Positions 25,451 through 32,779 of a stretch of DNA of 45,382 nt are shown here, piece after piece. Position numbers and translations under genes: made by a program. The DNA is from a virus. Each line of letters begins with the position of its first letter. Position 1 is the stretch's first letter. Location of the stretch: the IMG/VR virus record IMGVR_UViG_3300046458_000063, positions 1 to 45,382 of that record. One strand, 5' to 3'. A model generated the notes under the pieces. That model was not told the DNA's origin. It was given only the letters and a program-made list of their open reading frames with translations, and did not search any database.

Positions 25451-25851
25451 CCCGGGTTTTCCGCGCCCTGCCGCACCGCGTTGCCCCATCCGCCATCCTC
25501 GGCCGCTGTCTTGCGGCTGTGGCATGGTCGGCACAGGCCTTGCCAGTTGGACCGGACCCAGAACGCGTCCTTGTCGCCTTTGTGGGGGATGATGTGGTCG
25601 AGGTCAGTGGCAACCACCACCAAGCCCTGACGCTCGCACTCAGCACACAGCGGGTGCTTAGCCAGATAGGCCTTGCGGGCCTGCTGCCACTTGTAGCTGT
25701 ACCCACGCTGACTGCTGGTCTCTCGCTGCTTCTCGCGCTGCTTCACCTCGAACTGCTTGCCCACATCCGCATGGGTCTCGCAGTATCGTGGGTTGCGAGT
25801 CAGGGCATTGCAGCCTTGGGCGTTGCATGGCTTCTGCGGCCTCAGCGGCAT
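25444..25851 (-). CDS. HNH endonuclease (packaging-associated)
   Basis: The product has 135 aa. Zinc-binding CNAQGC and PLCAEC ... LCRPCHSRKT frame the catalytic DLDHIIPHKGD with the HH pair. Next to terminase genes such HNH proteins (HK97 gp74 type) stimulate specific cleavage by the terminase at cos. It overlaps the upstream small gene by 10 nt. Confidence 0.92.
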   Translation of the reverse strand: MPLRPQKPCNAQGCNALTRNPRYCETHADVGKQFEVKQREKQRETSSQRGYSYKWQQARKAYLAKHPLCAECERQGLVVVATDLDHIIPHKGDKDAFWVRSNWQGLCRPCHSRKTAAEDGGWGNAVRQGAENPGK

Positions 25852-26021
25852 GGCGATCCATCCATGTAGGTCAGTGGCATGGCATCAAGGTCTTCACCCT
25901 GCTCCTCTGCCAGCGCCTGGATCAACACCATTTGGTTGTTCGCGATCTGCTTGAGCAACTCGGTCTGCTTCCGTTGTTCGATCAGCATCTGCTCCAACAA
26001 GGAGGTCTCGAGCCCGCTCAT
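25842..26021 (-). CDS. Small coiled-coil protein, unknown function
   Basis: The product has 59 aa and starts MSGLETSLLEQMLIEQRKQTE. A single amphipathic helix with heptads of Leu/Ile (LLKQIANNQMVLIQAL) suggests oligomerisation. ATG 26021 has GGAG about 12 nt upstream; a longer frame starts at 26072. It overlaps the HNH gene, as small DNA-packaging accessory genes often do. I do not recognise a family. Confidence 0.55.
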   Translation of the reverse strand: MSGLETSLLEQMLIEQRKQTELLKQIANNQMVLIQALAEEQGEDLDAMPLTYMDGSPCR

Positions 26022-26081
26022 ATGCAACTGCACTCCACTTCTTAATCCAATCACGCCGGGCGGCACATCCACTGCACACCA

Positions 26082-26411
26082 TCACTCAGCGCGCCGCGGC
26101 AGCTTGAAGTCAGCGAACCGATCAGCCAGATCGGCGATCTTCTTCACGCCGAGGAAGCCGATGAACACACCGGCAGCGGTAGCAAAGTTCTGGGGCAGGC
26201 CGAAGTACTCGAGCAACGGGATCAGGCCAATGGTGATCAACGTGCAGAGGGAGGCTTCAAGCAGTGCCTGTCGCCGGGTGCCGCCACCGTAGATGATCCG
26301 CAATGCACCTACCACGAATGACAACGCACCGGCGTAAATCGTCGGCGCATGCTGACTCAGCCACGCGAAAACGAGCAGCCAAGTATCTGGTTTGTCGGGC
26401 ATGTTTGGCAT
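26082..26411 (-). CDS. Holin
   Basis: The product has 109 aa and starts MPNMPDKPDTWLLVFAWLSQ. Three hydrophobic segments are visible: about residues 21-38 (TIYAGALSFVVGALRIIY), 50-67 (LLEASLCTLITIGLIPLL) and 73-90 (NFATAAGVFIGFLGVKKI). The hydrophilic charged tail is typical of class I phage holins. ATG 26411 has GGGAGGA upstream. It forms lesions that release the endolysin encoded about 22 kb downstream in the same operon. Confidence 0.85.
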   Translation of the reverse strand: MPNMPDKPDTWLLVFAWLSQHAPTIYAGALSFVVGALRIIYGGGTRRQALLEASLCTLITIGLIPLLEYFGLPQNFATAAGVFIGFLGVKKIADLADRFADFKLPRRAE

Positions 26412-26469
26412 CTCGATATCCTCCCGGTTAGGGAGCAAAGGGAAGTGGTCTTAATAAAACACAAGACAC

Positions 26470-26507
26470 CATATATGTATTGCATCACCACATATATGAT
26501 GTAGAAT
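26470..26507 (+). promoter_or_regulatory. hicAB promoter with twin CATATATG operators
   Basis: TTGCAT (26480-26485) and TAGAAT (26502-26507) are 16 bp apart. CATATATG palindromes at 26470-26477 and 26491-26498 are exactly 21 bp apart (two helix turns) and flank the -35 box. This suits autorepression by a dimeric HicB. Confidence 0.7.
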
Positions 26508-26536
26508 AGACTCATCAACCAAACAGAGGAGAGTTG

Positions 26537-26722
26537 ATGAAATGTAATGAGTTCAAGCGATGGCTGTTAGCCCAAGGGGTTCAGATTTCGAAGACGGCAA
26601 AAGGAAGTCACTTCAAAATCTACTACCAAGGCAAACAGACAGCCCTTCCCAACCACGGGGCCAAGGAAATGGCCGAAGGGACTAGGAAGGCAATCATCAA
26701 ACAACTGGGCCTCAAGGATTGA
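26537..26722 (+). CDS. hicA: HicA mRNA interferase toxin
   Basis: The product has 61 aa and starts MKCNEFKRWLLAQGVQI. The double-stranded-RNA-binding-like fold is shown by KTAKGSHFKIYYQGKQTALPNHGAKEMAEGTRKAIIKQLGL, with the catalytic His25 in GSH. HicA cleaves mRNA and halts translation. ATG 26537 is preceded by AGAGGAGAGTTG. It is followed by hicB after 49 nt. It is on the plus strand, antisense to the phage late transcript. Confidence 0.93.
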   Translation: MKCNEFKRWLLAQGVQISKTAKGSHFKIYYQGKQTALPNHGAKEMAEGTRKAIIKQLGLKD

Positions 26723-26771
26723 GGCTCTACCCTTTGAACTCAGCTTCATCAGCTCCACAAGAGGTAATGCG

Positions 26772-27194
26772 ATGTACGACTATGCAATCAACGTGACCGA
26801 GGACGTAGGCTCCTTCTGGTCATCGTGCGACGACATCCCAGAAGCACACAGCGCGGGCGACACGCTCGAACAGCTGCTGCATAACGCTGCCGAAGGACTT
26901 GAGGTGGCGCTTTCGATCTATGTCGATCAGCTGCGGCACATCCCCAAGGCATCACCACCGAAAGAGGGGCAGCATGTCATTCATCTGTCTGCCCTGGTCA
27001 ATGCCAAGATCGCGCTGTGGAACACCATGCGCGATAAGGGCATGCGCAAAGCCGATCTGTGTCGACTGCTCAATGCAGCGCAGACCAAGGTAGACCGGCT
27101 ACTGGACTTCGAGCACAGCTCTAAAATCGAGCAGGTGGAAAGCGCTTTGGCTGCGCTCGGAAAGCGCCTAACTGTCTCTGTTGAGGCCGCTTGA
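26772..27194 (+). CDS. hicB: HicB antitoxin
   Basis: The product has 140 aa. The N-terminal HicB domain reads MYDYAINVTEDVGSFWSSCDDIPEAHSAGDTLEQLLHNAAEGLEVAL. The C-terminal helix-turn-helix region (GMRKADLCRLLNAAQTKVDRLLDF) binds DNA. It neutralises HicA and represses the promoter. The next gene starts directly at its stop (TGA then ATG). Confidence 0.93.
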   Translation: MYDYAINVTEDVGSFWSSCDDIPEAHSAGDTLEQLLHNAAEGLEVALSIYVDQLRHIPKASPPKEGQHVIHLSALVNAKIALWNTMRDKGMRKADLCRLLNAAQTKVDRLLDFEHSSKIEQVESALAALGKRLTVSVEAA

Positions 27195-27479
27195 ATGACC
27201 TTGAACGAATTCGTTGTAAGTGCAACAGCGATACTGACGCTACTACTGGCTTTAGCAGCCTCGCCAAAGGAACATCGCGCAACCCTTGGGCGATGGCTAA
27301 GAGTTTTATTGTTGGCGGCAGCAACGCTTAGTAGCGTTTTTCAAGTTGTCCGATTTGTCATCCTGGATGGAGCCCCCACCCGGGTAGACATTGCGTTTTT
27401 TACTCTGTCAGCTATCTGCGTCATCGTTGGCATGCTCACTCTCTCGTGGGAATACGCAAACAGAAATCGGCACAAATAG
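27195..27479 (+). CDS. Small membrane protein, third gene of the hicAB cassette
   Basis: The product has 94 aa with three hydrophobic segments: near residues 6-22 (FVVSATAILTLLLALAA), 34-54 (LRVLLLAAATLSSVFQVVRF) and 66-84 (AFFTLSAICVIVGMLTLSW). The ATG immediately follows the hicB stop and there is no promoter between, so it is cotranscribed. Lower GC than the neighbours. Function unknown; a third-gene membrane partner is not standard for hicAB. Confidence 0.7.
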   Translation: MTLNEFVVSATAILTLLLALAASPKEHRATLGRWLRVLLLAAATLSSVFQVVRFVILDGAPTRVDIAFFTLSAICVIVGMLTLSWEYANRNRHK

Positions 27480-27495
27480 CTGATTCTCAGGCAGC

Positions 27496-27526
27496 AAAAA
27501 AGCCCGACTCGAAAGCCGGGCTTTTT
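27496..27526. terminator. Bidirectional intrinsic terminator after hicAB cassette
   Basis: AAAAAAGCCCG and CGGGCTTTTT flank a short loop, with A-run before and T-run after, so it can act in both directions. On the minus strand it lies between the Q-position gene and the holin operon, where a lambda-like late leader terminator is expected. Confidence 0.8.
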
Positions 27527-27593
27527 CTGTCGCCTCTCATAACGCGCAAGATCGACATGATGGGGTTAATTTACGGCCATTCGGCCATCATGG

Positions 27594-28157
27594 TCAAGCG
27601 GCGTCGACGAAGATCTCTTCCAGATCGAAGATCTCGGTCGCACGGATCACCGCAGCCTCTTCCAACTGCTCCAAACGCTTGTGGATGCCACCACGCCAGT
27701 TGCGCCGAGTGCGCTCCGGCGAACCGACCAGATCCCAGGTGTTCATGTCGTAGAACTCAGCCGGCAGCACGATCATGTCGGTGGAGCGCTTGCAGGTTTG
27801 GACACCCTTCAGTTTGGGGATGGCCCACGCAGTGAGCGCCTTGTAGATGAACAGTTGCGGCGCTGGGGAAACCATGCGGGCCACCAGGCGGCCGATGGCG
27901 GCGACCTTGTTGGCCTTGTGTGTCGAGTACTTGGCGACCAGAACATCCCACTGAGCCGGCTCAAGTTGACGATGCAGCAGCGCATAGAGGCAGCAGTCAT
28001 AGTCGAACTTGTCGCGCACTGACAACGAACTGCCGGTACCGCCTTGGCGAAGGTCGGCATCGATCAGCTTCTGCCAGCTTTGCTTGGTGCTGTTGTCGAT
28101 GTTGTCGGCAGCCAGTACCCGGACCAGTGTGCCCATTACGTCTTTGTAGATGCCCAT
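27594..28157 (-). CDS. Q-position protein, candidate late antiterminator
   Basis: The product has 187 aa. It is the last gene of the early minus operon before the late genes, the place of lambda Q. It contains DKFDYDCCLYALLHRQLEPAQWDVLVAKY and ERTRRNWRGGIHKRLEQLEEAAVI, a helical basic C-terminus compatible with DNA or polymerase binding. I do not recognise a firm domain signature, so antitermination is inferred from position and from the intra-operon terminators downstream. Confidence 0.6.
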   Translation of the reverse strand: MGIYKDVMGTLVRVLAADNIDNSTKQSWQKLIDADLRQGGTGSSLSVRDKFDYDCCLYALLHRQLEPAQWDVLVAKYSTHKANKVAAIGRLVARMVSPAPQLFIYKALTAWAIPKLKGVQTCKRSTDMIVLPAEFYDMNTWDLVGSPERTRRNWRGGIHKRLEQLEEAAVIRATEIFDLEEIFVDAA

Positions 28158-28166
28158 GGCGTTCCC

Positions 28167-28487
28167 TCAATCCCCGGTGAAGTTGGTGCCGCCGGCGCCG
28201 CGGCGGTTGTTCTGTTCGTACGCGGCTTCAGGCCCAGATGCAGGCTTGAAGCAGTGAATCTTGGCGATCTGCTCTTCGGCAGCTTGAAGTCGAATGCTCA
28301 ACTGCGTGACCAGCACTTCCAGCGGCAGCGCCTCGCCAGTGTCAGCCGACACCCAGCCGGAGGCGTTGCACTGGACGCAGGCCAATTCGTGAAAAACGCC
28401 CTTCACAACCGCCTTGCCCCTGCAGATTGAGCACTGAGCCAGGTCGAGCTGATCAGCTTTGAAGGCGGGTCCATGCTGCTTTTTCAT
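28167..28487 (-). CDS. Zn-ribbon protein, unknown function
   Basis: The product has 106 aa. Four cysteines in CSICRGKAV...LACVQCNASGW (CxxC...CxxC, residues about 19-41) form a zinc ribbon like that of DnaJ-type or small nucleic-acid-binding proteins. ATG 28487 was chosen over GTG 28490. It lies between the second recombinase and the Q-position gene, equivalent to the nin region. Confidence 0.7.
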   Translation of the reverse strand: MKKQHGPAFKADQLDLAQCSICRGKAVVKGVFHELACVQCNASGWVSADTGEALPLEVLVTQLSIRLQAAEEQIAKIHCFKPASGPEAAYEQNNRRGAGGTNFTGD

Positions 28488-28492
28488 CACTT

Positions 28493-29773
28493 TTAAACCT
28501 CGCCTATGGTTGATTCTTGAAAGGCCGTGCAGGCCTTATGCTCTGTGGCTTGCAGCGGATTACCGGAATCTTCAAATCTAAAGCCGGTCAATCCGTGAAT
28601 GACTGCAAACCCTTTCTGATCTAGATGCGCGTGCCACTGCTCCAGCGCGTCACGCTTGCGAGCCATGACGTCGGACTGGATGTACACCTTCACGTTGTGG
28701 CCCATCGCGTGGTTGATCAGCAGCTCGCCAATCAGGTGGTCGACGCCGAGGTCTGCCCAGCCGGTGCGGGCTACCTTGCGCAGGTCGTGACTGGTCCACT
28801 CGCCCTGCCCCAACCGACGGAACACCGCGCAGCCCTGAGCCTCACCGAGTGCCTTGCCATTGCGCGCCGGGAACAGGAATTGGCCGTCATAGCCTCGGGC
28901 GTACTGACCGTCGCGGTACTTGATCAGCAGCGCGCAGACCTGCTCGGTCAGGGGCAAGTGATGCTCGACGCCGGTCTTGGTGTGCTCGGCTGGGATGAAC
29001 CACTCGCGCTCGGCCAGGCTGATGTGCGCCCATCGCGCCATGCGGGTTTCACCGATCCGCGTGCCGTGACACAGCATCATCAGGGCCAGCATCGAATCCA
29101 GCGGCGCTGTGGACATGACCTCGGCCAATTGCGCCAGCAGGCCTTCCAGTTGAACGCCACGCAGACGGGACGGCTTGATCCCGACCTTCGCCTTGGAGAA
29201 GTCGTTGAACTTGATCGCCGCCATCGGGTTGGCCGTGATCAGCCCCAACTTGAAGGCCTGCCGGAAAGCCAGGGCCAACAGCTGGAACACCGAACGCACA
29301 TAGTCGATGGAGATGCTTTCCTGCAACGGCCACATGAGCAGGTTGTCCAGCGTGGCCTTGTCGAGACTGATCAGCGGCAGGTCGCCAAGGCGCGGCACCA
29401 GGTGGCATTTGATCATCGAGGCGCCGGTCTTCTTGCGCTTGGCCGACAGGTTACGGTCACGCGACATACGATCGGCGTACCAGTCCAGCAACTCGCCGAC
29501 GGTGTCCCACTTCGACAGACTCGCCCCTTCGCCGGCTGCCAGGCGCAAGCGGATCGACGGCAGCGCCGCGACCACCTGCGTGTGAAAGAGCTCGGGGTAT
29601 TTCCCGATAGGGTTCCATTTGCCCTTGAGCACCAGGAACCACGAACCACCGGTGCGGGCTTTGTTGAATCGCAGGTACAGGCCCTTGTTCTCAAGGTCGC
29701 GCAGGTCCTGCACGGTGCCGGCGGCCTGCCGTTTGATTTCAGCCTGGGTGATCTTCACGGCAGCAGTGCTCAT
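28493..29773 (-). CDS. Second tyrosine recombinase, in the replication/nin region
   Basis: The product has 426 aa. An N-terminal arm-binding-like domain (LYLRFNKARTGGSWFLVLKGKW) is followed by a core-binding domain and a catalytic domain with all active residues: Arg239 (HGTRIGE), Lys266 (HTKTG), His329 and Arg332 (SHDLRK), His355 (INHAMGH) and Tyr364 (VKVYIQSD). It overlaps rusA by 4 nt (ATGA), so it is part of the early operon. It is distinct from the lambda-type integrase at 43292. Possible roles are dimer resolution, recombination in replication, or a captured integrase. Confidence 0.88.
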   Translation of the reverse strand: MSTAAVKITQAEIKRQAAGTVQDLRDLENKGLYLRFNKARTGGSWFLVLKGKWNPIGKYPELFHTQVVAALPSIRLRLAAGEGASLSKWDTVGELLDWYADRMSRDRNLSAKRKKTGASMIKCHLVPRLGDLPLISLDKATLDNLLMWPLQESISIDYVRSVFQLLALAFRQAFKLGLITANPMAAIKFNDFSKAKVGIKPSRLRGVQLEGLLAQLAEVMSTAPLDSMLALMMLCHGTRIGETRMARWAHISLAEREWFIPAEHTKTGVEHHLPLTEQVCALLIKYRDGQYARGYDGQFLFPARNGKALGEAQGCAVFRRLGQGEWTSHDLRKVARTGWADLGVDHLIGELLINHAMGHNVKVYIQSDVMARKRDALEQWHAHLDQKGFAVIHGLTGFRFEDSGNPLQATEHKACTAFQESTIGEV

Positions 29774-30144
29774 TCGGCCACCGCGACGGACTCAACGATC
29801 GGATAGTCCCGAATGTGTACGCGCACTTCCCCGCCTGGTACCGAGTCACCGATGTTGATGGTGGTCACGAAGTTCTTGTCGTCGATGCCCAACCCGTCGG
29901 CAATACCGTCACGGCCAGCCTTGAAGCGCGCCAGCAGGTTGTCGTCGTCATAGGCCCGGCGGTTCGGTGGGCAGAACGTCACCCAGAAGTATTTTTTCCC
30001 GGCCATGTGCGGTGCGTTGAGTGCCAGCGCAATCAGTCCGCAAGTGCGGCGGTAGGCCTTCGCGTGCCGGTGTTTTTGTTTCCAGTGCACGCGGGCGTTC
30101 GGACTCAATTCCTTCGGCGGCCACGGCAGCGTCATGTCGATCAT
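29770..30144 (-). CDS. RusA-like Holliday junction resolvase
   Basis: The product has 124 aa. The conserved core RRAYDDDNLLARFKAGRDGIADGLGIDDKNF carries the metal-binding aspartates (Asp66-68, Asp79, Asp88-89). It resolves branched DNA before packaging. It overlaps a 28-codon ORF upstream and the recombinase downstream by 4 nt each. Confidence 0.92.
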   Translation of the reverse strand: MIDMTLPWPPKELSPNARVHWKQKHRHAKAYRRTCGLIALALNAPHMAGKKYFWVTFCPPNRRAYDDDNLLARFKAGRDGIADGLGIDDKNFVTTINIGDSVPGGEVRVHIRDYPIVESVAVAE

Positions 30145-30227
30145 GCAGCCCCCTTTACGGTGAGAATTCCGGCCCTGATCAGGGCCACATGGGTTTCAGC
30201 GACGGCTCTGAGTTTCTTCGAGGTCAT
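30141..30227 (-). CDS. 28-aa mini-gene coupled at both ends
   Basis: The ATG at 30227 overlaps the upstream stop (ATGA), and its TGA at 30141-30143 overlaps the rusA start (ATGA). The frame reads MTSKKLRAVAETHVALIRAG and then ILTVKGAA. It is basic and helical. It exactly fills the gap in an operon where every other junction is of the same type, which is the main support. It may be a coupling leader for rusA or a tiny protein. Confidence 0.5.
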   Translation of the reverse strand: MTSKKLRAVAETHVALIRAGILTVKGAA

Positions 30228-30433
30228 TCGCATACCGGCTTTCCCGTGACGACATCGACGACTTCGTACGTTCCGGGCCACATCCACGCGCCATAACGCC
30301 TGGCCATGGGCGCATCGACGAACAGCGCCAAGGCATGGTCCGGCGTAGAGCCCAGGTCGACCTTGAACGAGCAGCAGAACACCGCGAAGCGATAGGTATC
30401 GATCTCGGGCACAGCCAGGCGACGATCAGGCAT
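30224..30433 (-). CDS. Small early protein, unknown function
   Basis: The product has 69 aa and starts MPDRRLAVPEIDTYRFAVFC. ATG 30433 has a strong ribosome site (CGGAGG, 6 nt spacing); the frame is open upstream but that part overlaps gene P. It contains DHALALFVDAPMARRYGAWMWPGTYEVVDVVTGKPVC. A similar phrase (YHIVDLVTGKTCGF) occurs in the protein at 37193, so the two may share a small fold. Confidence 0.65.
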   Translation of the reverse strand: MPDRRLAVPEIDTYRFAVFCCSFKVDLGSTPDHALALFVDAPMARRYGAWMWPGTYEVVDVVTGKPVCE

Positions 30434-31082
30434 GCGAACCTCCGATCGTTGCGCGCAACTTCGCCAGAGCGTTTTTTCCGATGGCAGGTGTTCGACGCCC
30501 TTCCGCCCGCACTGGAAGAGCAAGCGGCATCTTTTGCAGCGGCAGTCCCTCAACCAAGCGGCGAAGAGTGATCACGTAATTGCGTTCGAATAACTTCCGC
30601 GCCAATGACGTTTCCAGACGGTTTAGGCTCTCGAATCCGGACTCCTTCGCCGTGTGCCAGACTGCGTCGTGAGACCAATTCGCCTGACCGGCCATGGCAG
30701 GATGAGCATTGCGACAGGCTTCCCGGAAGGCGGATTCCAGCGTCGGTAGCCCGAGTATTTCGGGAGTGGGCTGACACAGCTGTATGAACTTGCCGACACT
30801 TGGAGCGAAATCAGATCCAACCTTCCGGCACTGCTCGATGCCGAAGCGAATCTGCTCAATCTTGGCGATGCGCTCGGCCATGAAGGCCTTGGTCCACGTC
30901 GCCTTCGCCGCGTTGATCGCCTCCTGATCCGGCCAAGCCTGCTTCCAGGCCGGGAAGATCGCCATCAGTTCGCGAAACAAGGCGTTGATCACCTGCACTG
31001 TGCCCGCATCCGCCTTCAGCGGGACGACCACTGCGCTCTCAACATTCGGTAGTGTTTGCAGCACGCTTGAAACTGGCTTCAT
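30426..31082 (-). CDS. P: Replication protein P (helicase loader)
   Basis: The product has 218 aa. The central LFRELMAIFPAWKQAWPDQEAINAAKATWTKAF, KIEQIRFGIEQCRKVGSDFAPSVGKFIQLC pattern is that of lambda P-type proteins, which bring host DnaB to the origin. ATG 31082 overlaps the stop of the O-like gene (TGATG). The O-P order and coupling match lambda. Confidence 0.88.
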   Translation of the reverse strand: MKPVSSVLQTLPNVESAVVVPLKADAGTVQVINALFRELMAIFPAWKQAWPDQEAINAAKATWTKAFMAERIAKIEQIRFGIEQCRKVGSDFAPSVGKFIQLCQPTPEILGLPTLESAFREACRNAHPAMAGQANWSHDAVWHTAKESGFESLNRLETSLARKLFERNYVITLRRLVEGLPLQKMPLALPVRAEGRRTPAIGKNALAKLRATIGGSHA

Positions 31083-31870
31083 CACAGACCTCCCAGGTCA
31101 TCGCCCCAGCTGGTGTCGTTGAAATCAGGATCTTTCCCTTGACCAGCGGACTGGACTCGATCGCGCTTGATCCAGTTCGCCAACCGGAAGCACCAGCCCG
31201 AAGCGGTGTCCACGGTATTGGCCTTGGCCACGAAGAAACCCTTGAAGCCGGCAAGAAGTTCGTCGGTGATCGAGTCGGTAGAGAGTCCGGCGATCTTGAG
31301 CTGAGTGGTCATGTAGCTCTCAGGGAACACCCACTCGGCGAACATGGCGAAGCGCTGACGGTGATCCAGATCCTCGATGGCGGCCTTATCCTGCTCGGCA
31401 ACAACATCGGAAATCTCGCGCTGCAGCTGCTCTTCGGTTACCTGATGGTTAATTGATGTATTGGGTGCAGCCGCTGCACCCCGTACTGTCTCAGGCTGCA
31501 CCCCGTTCTGTTGTGAGTTGCACCCCGTTACGCCATCTGCACCCCGTTTTGTACGGGGTGCAGGATTTGCACCCCGCGATAGTTGAAGGTCGTAAACGAC
31601 TGGACGGCGGTCATGACGATCGATGTGCACGGCGGCAATGGCCTGATTGCCTTTCTGAATCAGCCCGACCTTCTCCAGATCGTCCAGTTTGTAACGCACG
31701 GTACGCTCGGACAGGCCGGTGTCCTGTGCCAAAGTTGAGGCCGATGGAAAGGCACCCGCACCGTTCGAACCGGCGTAGTTGGCCAGGCACAACAGCACGT
31801 GACGCGCACTGGAGTCTTTCAGGGATTCGGTGGGCAGAGAGAGCGCCCAGGACATTGCTTGAACACTCAC
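31082..31870 (-). CDS. O: Replication initiator, O-like, winged helix
   Basis: The product has 262 aa. The N-terminal winged helix contains SARHVLLCLANYAG, FPSASTLAQDTGLSERTVRYKLDDLEKVGLIQK. The middle (about residues 98-140) is a low-complexity linker encoded by DNA iterons (see 31475-31577). The C-terminal GLSTDSITDELLAGFKGFFVAKANTVDTASGWCFRLANWIK is typical of DnaT/O-like phage replication proteins and probably contacts P. It should bind its own internal origin. Confidence 0.88.
   Translation of the reverse strand: MSVQAMSWALSLPTESLKDSSARHVLLCLANYAGSNGAGAFPSASTLAQDTGLSERTVRYKLDDLEKVGLIQKGNQAIAAVHIDRHDRRPVVYDLQLSRGANPAPRTKRGADGVTGCNSQQNGVQPETVRGAAAAPNTSINHQVTEEQLQREISDVVAEQDKAAIEDLDHRQRFAMFAEWVFPESYMTTQLKIAGLSTDSITDELLAGFKGFFVAKANTVDTASGWCFRLANWIKRDRVQSAGQGKDPDFNDTSWGDDLGGL
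31475..31577. other. Replication origin iterons inside the O-like gene
   Basis: TGCACCCCGT occurs at 31475, 31497, 31519 and 31538 in direct orientation and inverted at 31553-31562. TGCACCCCGC is at 31568. The first three are exactly 22 bp apart, about two helix turns. An AT-rich stretch (around 31443-31465) adjoins the array and could be the unwinding element. This mirrors lambda ori within O. Confidence 0.85.
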
Positions 31871-32610
31871 AGCGAGGCTCCGATATTCTTTTCAGCCAGG
31901 TAGGCCAGGCCTTTCGGTGTCACAAGGGGTTGGAAGGCAGCACGGTCCTCACCGGTCTCCGGGTCGCTCTTCAGCGCGGTGACCTTGTGGACGAGATAGC
32001 CGGCGGTAATACGGGGCTGATAAGCAGTCCAGCGCTTGGAACCGCCGCGGTGGAAGATCCACCGATTCTTCTCCAGCCACTGAAAAAGCTTGGATGGCGG
32101 AACCTGAAGCTGTTTGGCGGCATCGCTGATGCAGATCGCTCCGGCGGCGGACGCGAGACGCTTGATGGCAGCTACCTTCGGCGCCTGGTCCAGGATCACC
32201 AAACGAAGTGATTGGTTTTCCTTCGCTTGATCAGCAGCCGCTTGTAGTGCCTCGGCGTAGGTGGTCGGGATCTGAAATTGATCCGCCCTAGCCTCCAACT
32301 CCTGCCACCGATCGATGATCCTGGCGCGCAGCTCGACGCTGTAGCCGGAGACAACCACGAGGGTATCGCGCTGGGAAAGCAGGAACTCGCGGTAGACCTG
32401 GCCGTTCTGTGGGTGAACGTAGGGGGTGTCGTTTGAAGAAACGACACCCCTTGCAACGTAGGCGCGGACGGTTTTCAGCACGTTGTCATGCGTGCTGCCG
32501 GTCAATTCGGCAATCTCGCGGGACGACATGGTGTGTCGCGACACGTTTTGCTGTTGCCCGAAAAGTGTCGCGACAGGGCGGGTATTGCTTGGAGCAGTGT
32601 TGATGTTCAT
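31867..32610 (-). CDS. Rha/KilAC-domain regulatory protein (antirepressor-like)
   Basis: The product has 247 aa and starts MNINTAPSNTRPVATLFGQQ. Residues about 28-110 are a Rha-type domain (SSREIAELTGSTHDNVLKTVRAY, GYSVELRARIIDRWQELEA). Residues about 150-245 are a KilAC domain (DAAKQLQVPPSKLFQWLEKNRWIFHRG, LVTPKGLAYLAEK). Such proteins act as phage antirepressors or regulators of early gene expression. ATG 32610 was chosen because the upstream frame covers a hairpin. It overlaps O by 4 nt. Confidence 0.9.
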   Translation of the reverse strand: MNINTAPSNTRPVATLFGQQQNVSRHTMSSREIAELTGSTHDNVLKTVRAYVARGVVSSNDTPYVHPQNGQVYREFLLSQRDTLVVVSGYSVELRARIIDRWQELEARADQFQIPTTYAEALQAAADQAKENQSLRLVILDQAPKVAAIKRLASAAGAICISDAAKQLQVPPSKLFQWLEKNRWIFHRGGSKRWTAYQPRITAGYLVHKVTALKSDPETGEDRAAFQPLVTPKGLAYLAEKNIGASL

Positions 32611-32643
32611 AATGGCCCCACTGTGTTTTACAAGTTGTTGAAA

Positions 32644-32670
32644 GAGCCGGGTTGCAGCCCGGCTTTTTTG
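32644..32670 (+). terminator. Hairpin between CII and Rha genes
   Basis: AGCCGGG-TTGCA-CCCGGCT is followed by six T on the plus strand but not on the minus strand. It lies in the gap of the minus operon. As a plus-strand terminator it would block antisense RNA running toward cro; as a minus-strand hairpin it could act as a weak tR1-like pause. Confidence 0.5.
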
Positions 32671-32680
32671 TGCCTGCGAT

Positions 32681-32779
32681 TCAGGCAATTACCTTGCAGC
32701 AGACACGACCAATCCCGCCGACTGAGCTACCGCTCTCAGCGTTCACTGTCCCCACACGTCCTGATGTTTTGCCGTCCAT
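32681..32779 (-). CDS. 32-aa small ORF with strong ribosome site
   Basis: ATG 32779 is directly preceded by AGGGGAAAGGAA, one of the best Shine-Dalgarno sequences in the window. The frame reads MDGKTSGRVGTVNAESGSSV and then GGIGRVCCKVIA. It is glycine/serine-rich with an adjacent Cys pair. It fills most of the 280-bp gap between CII and Rha genes. I do not recognise it. Part of the DNA resembles a tRNA D-arm, but no tRNA can be folded. Confidence 0.5.
   Translation of the reverse strand: MDGKTSGRVGTVNAESGSSVGGIGRVCCKVIA

Noticed and set aside
28625-29806. 393-codon plus-strand frame
   Set aside because: Antisense shadow of the second recombinase; composition rich in Gln, Arg, His.
31440-31580. 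CRISPR-like array
   Set aside because: The repeats are only 10 bp with 9-20 bp spacing and lie in a replication gene, so they are iterons.
32700-32740. tRNA-like D-arm (GGTAGCTCAGTCGG on minus strand)
   Set aside because: No acceptor, anticodon or T arm can be placed around it.
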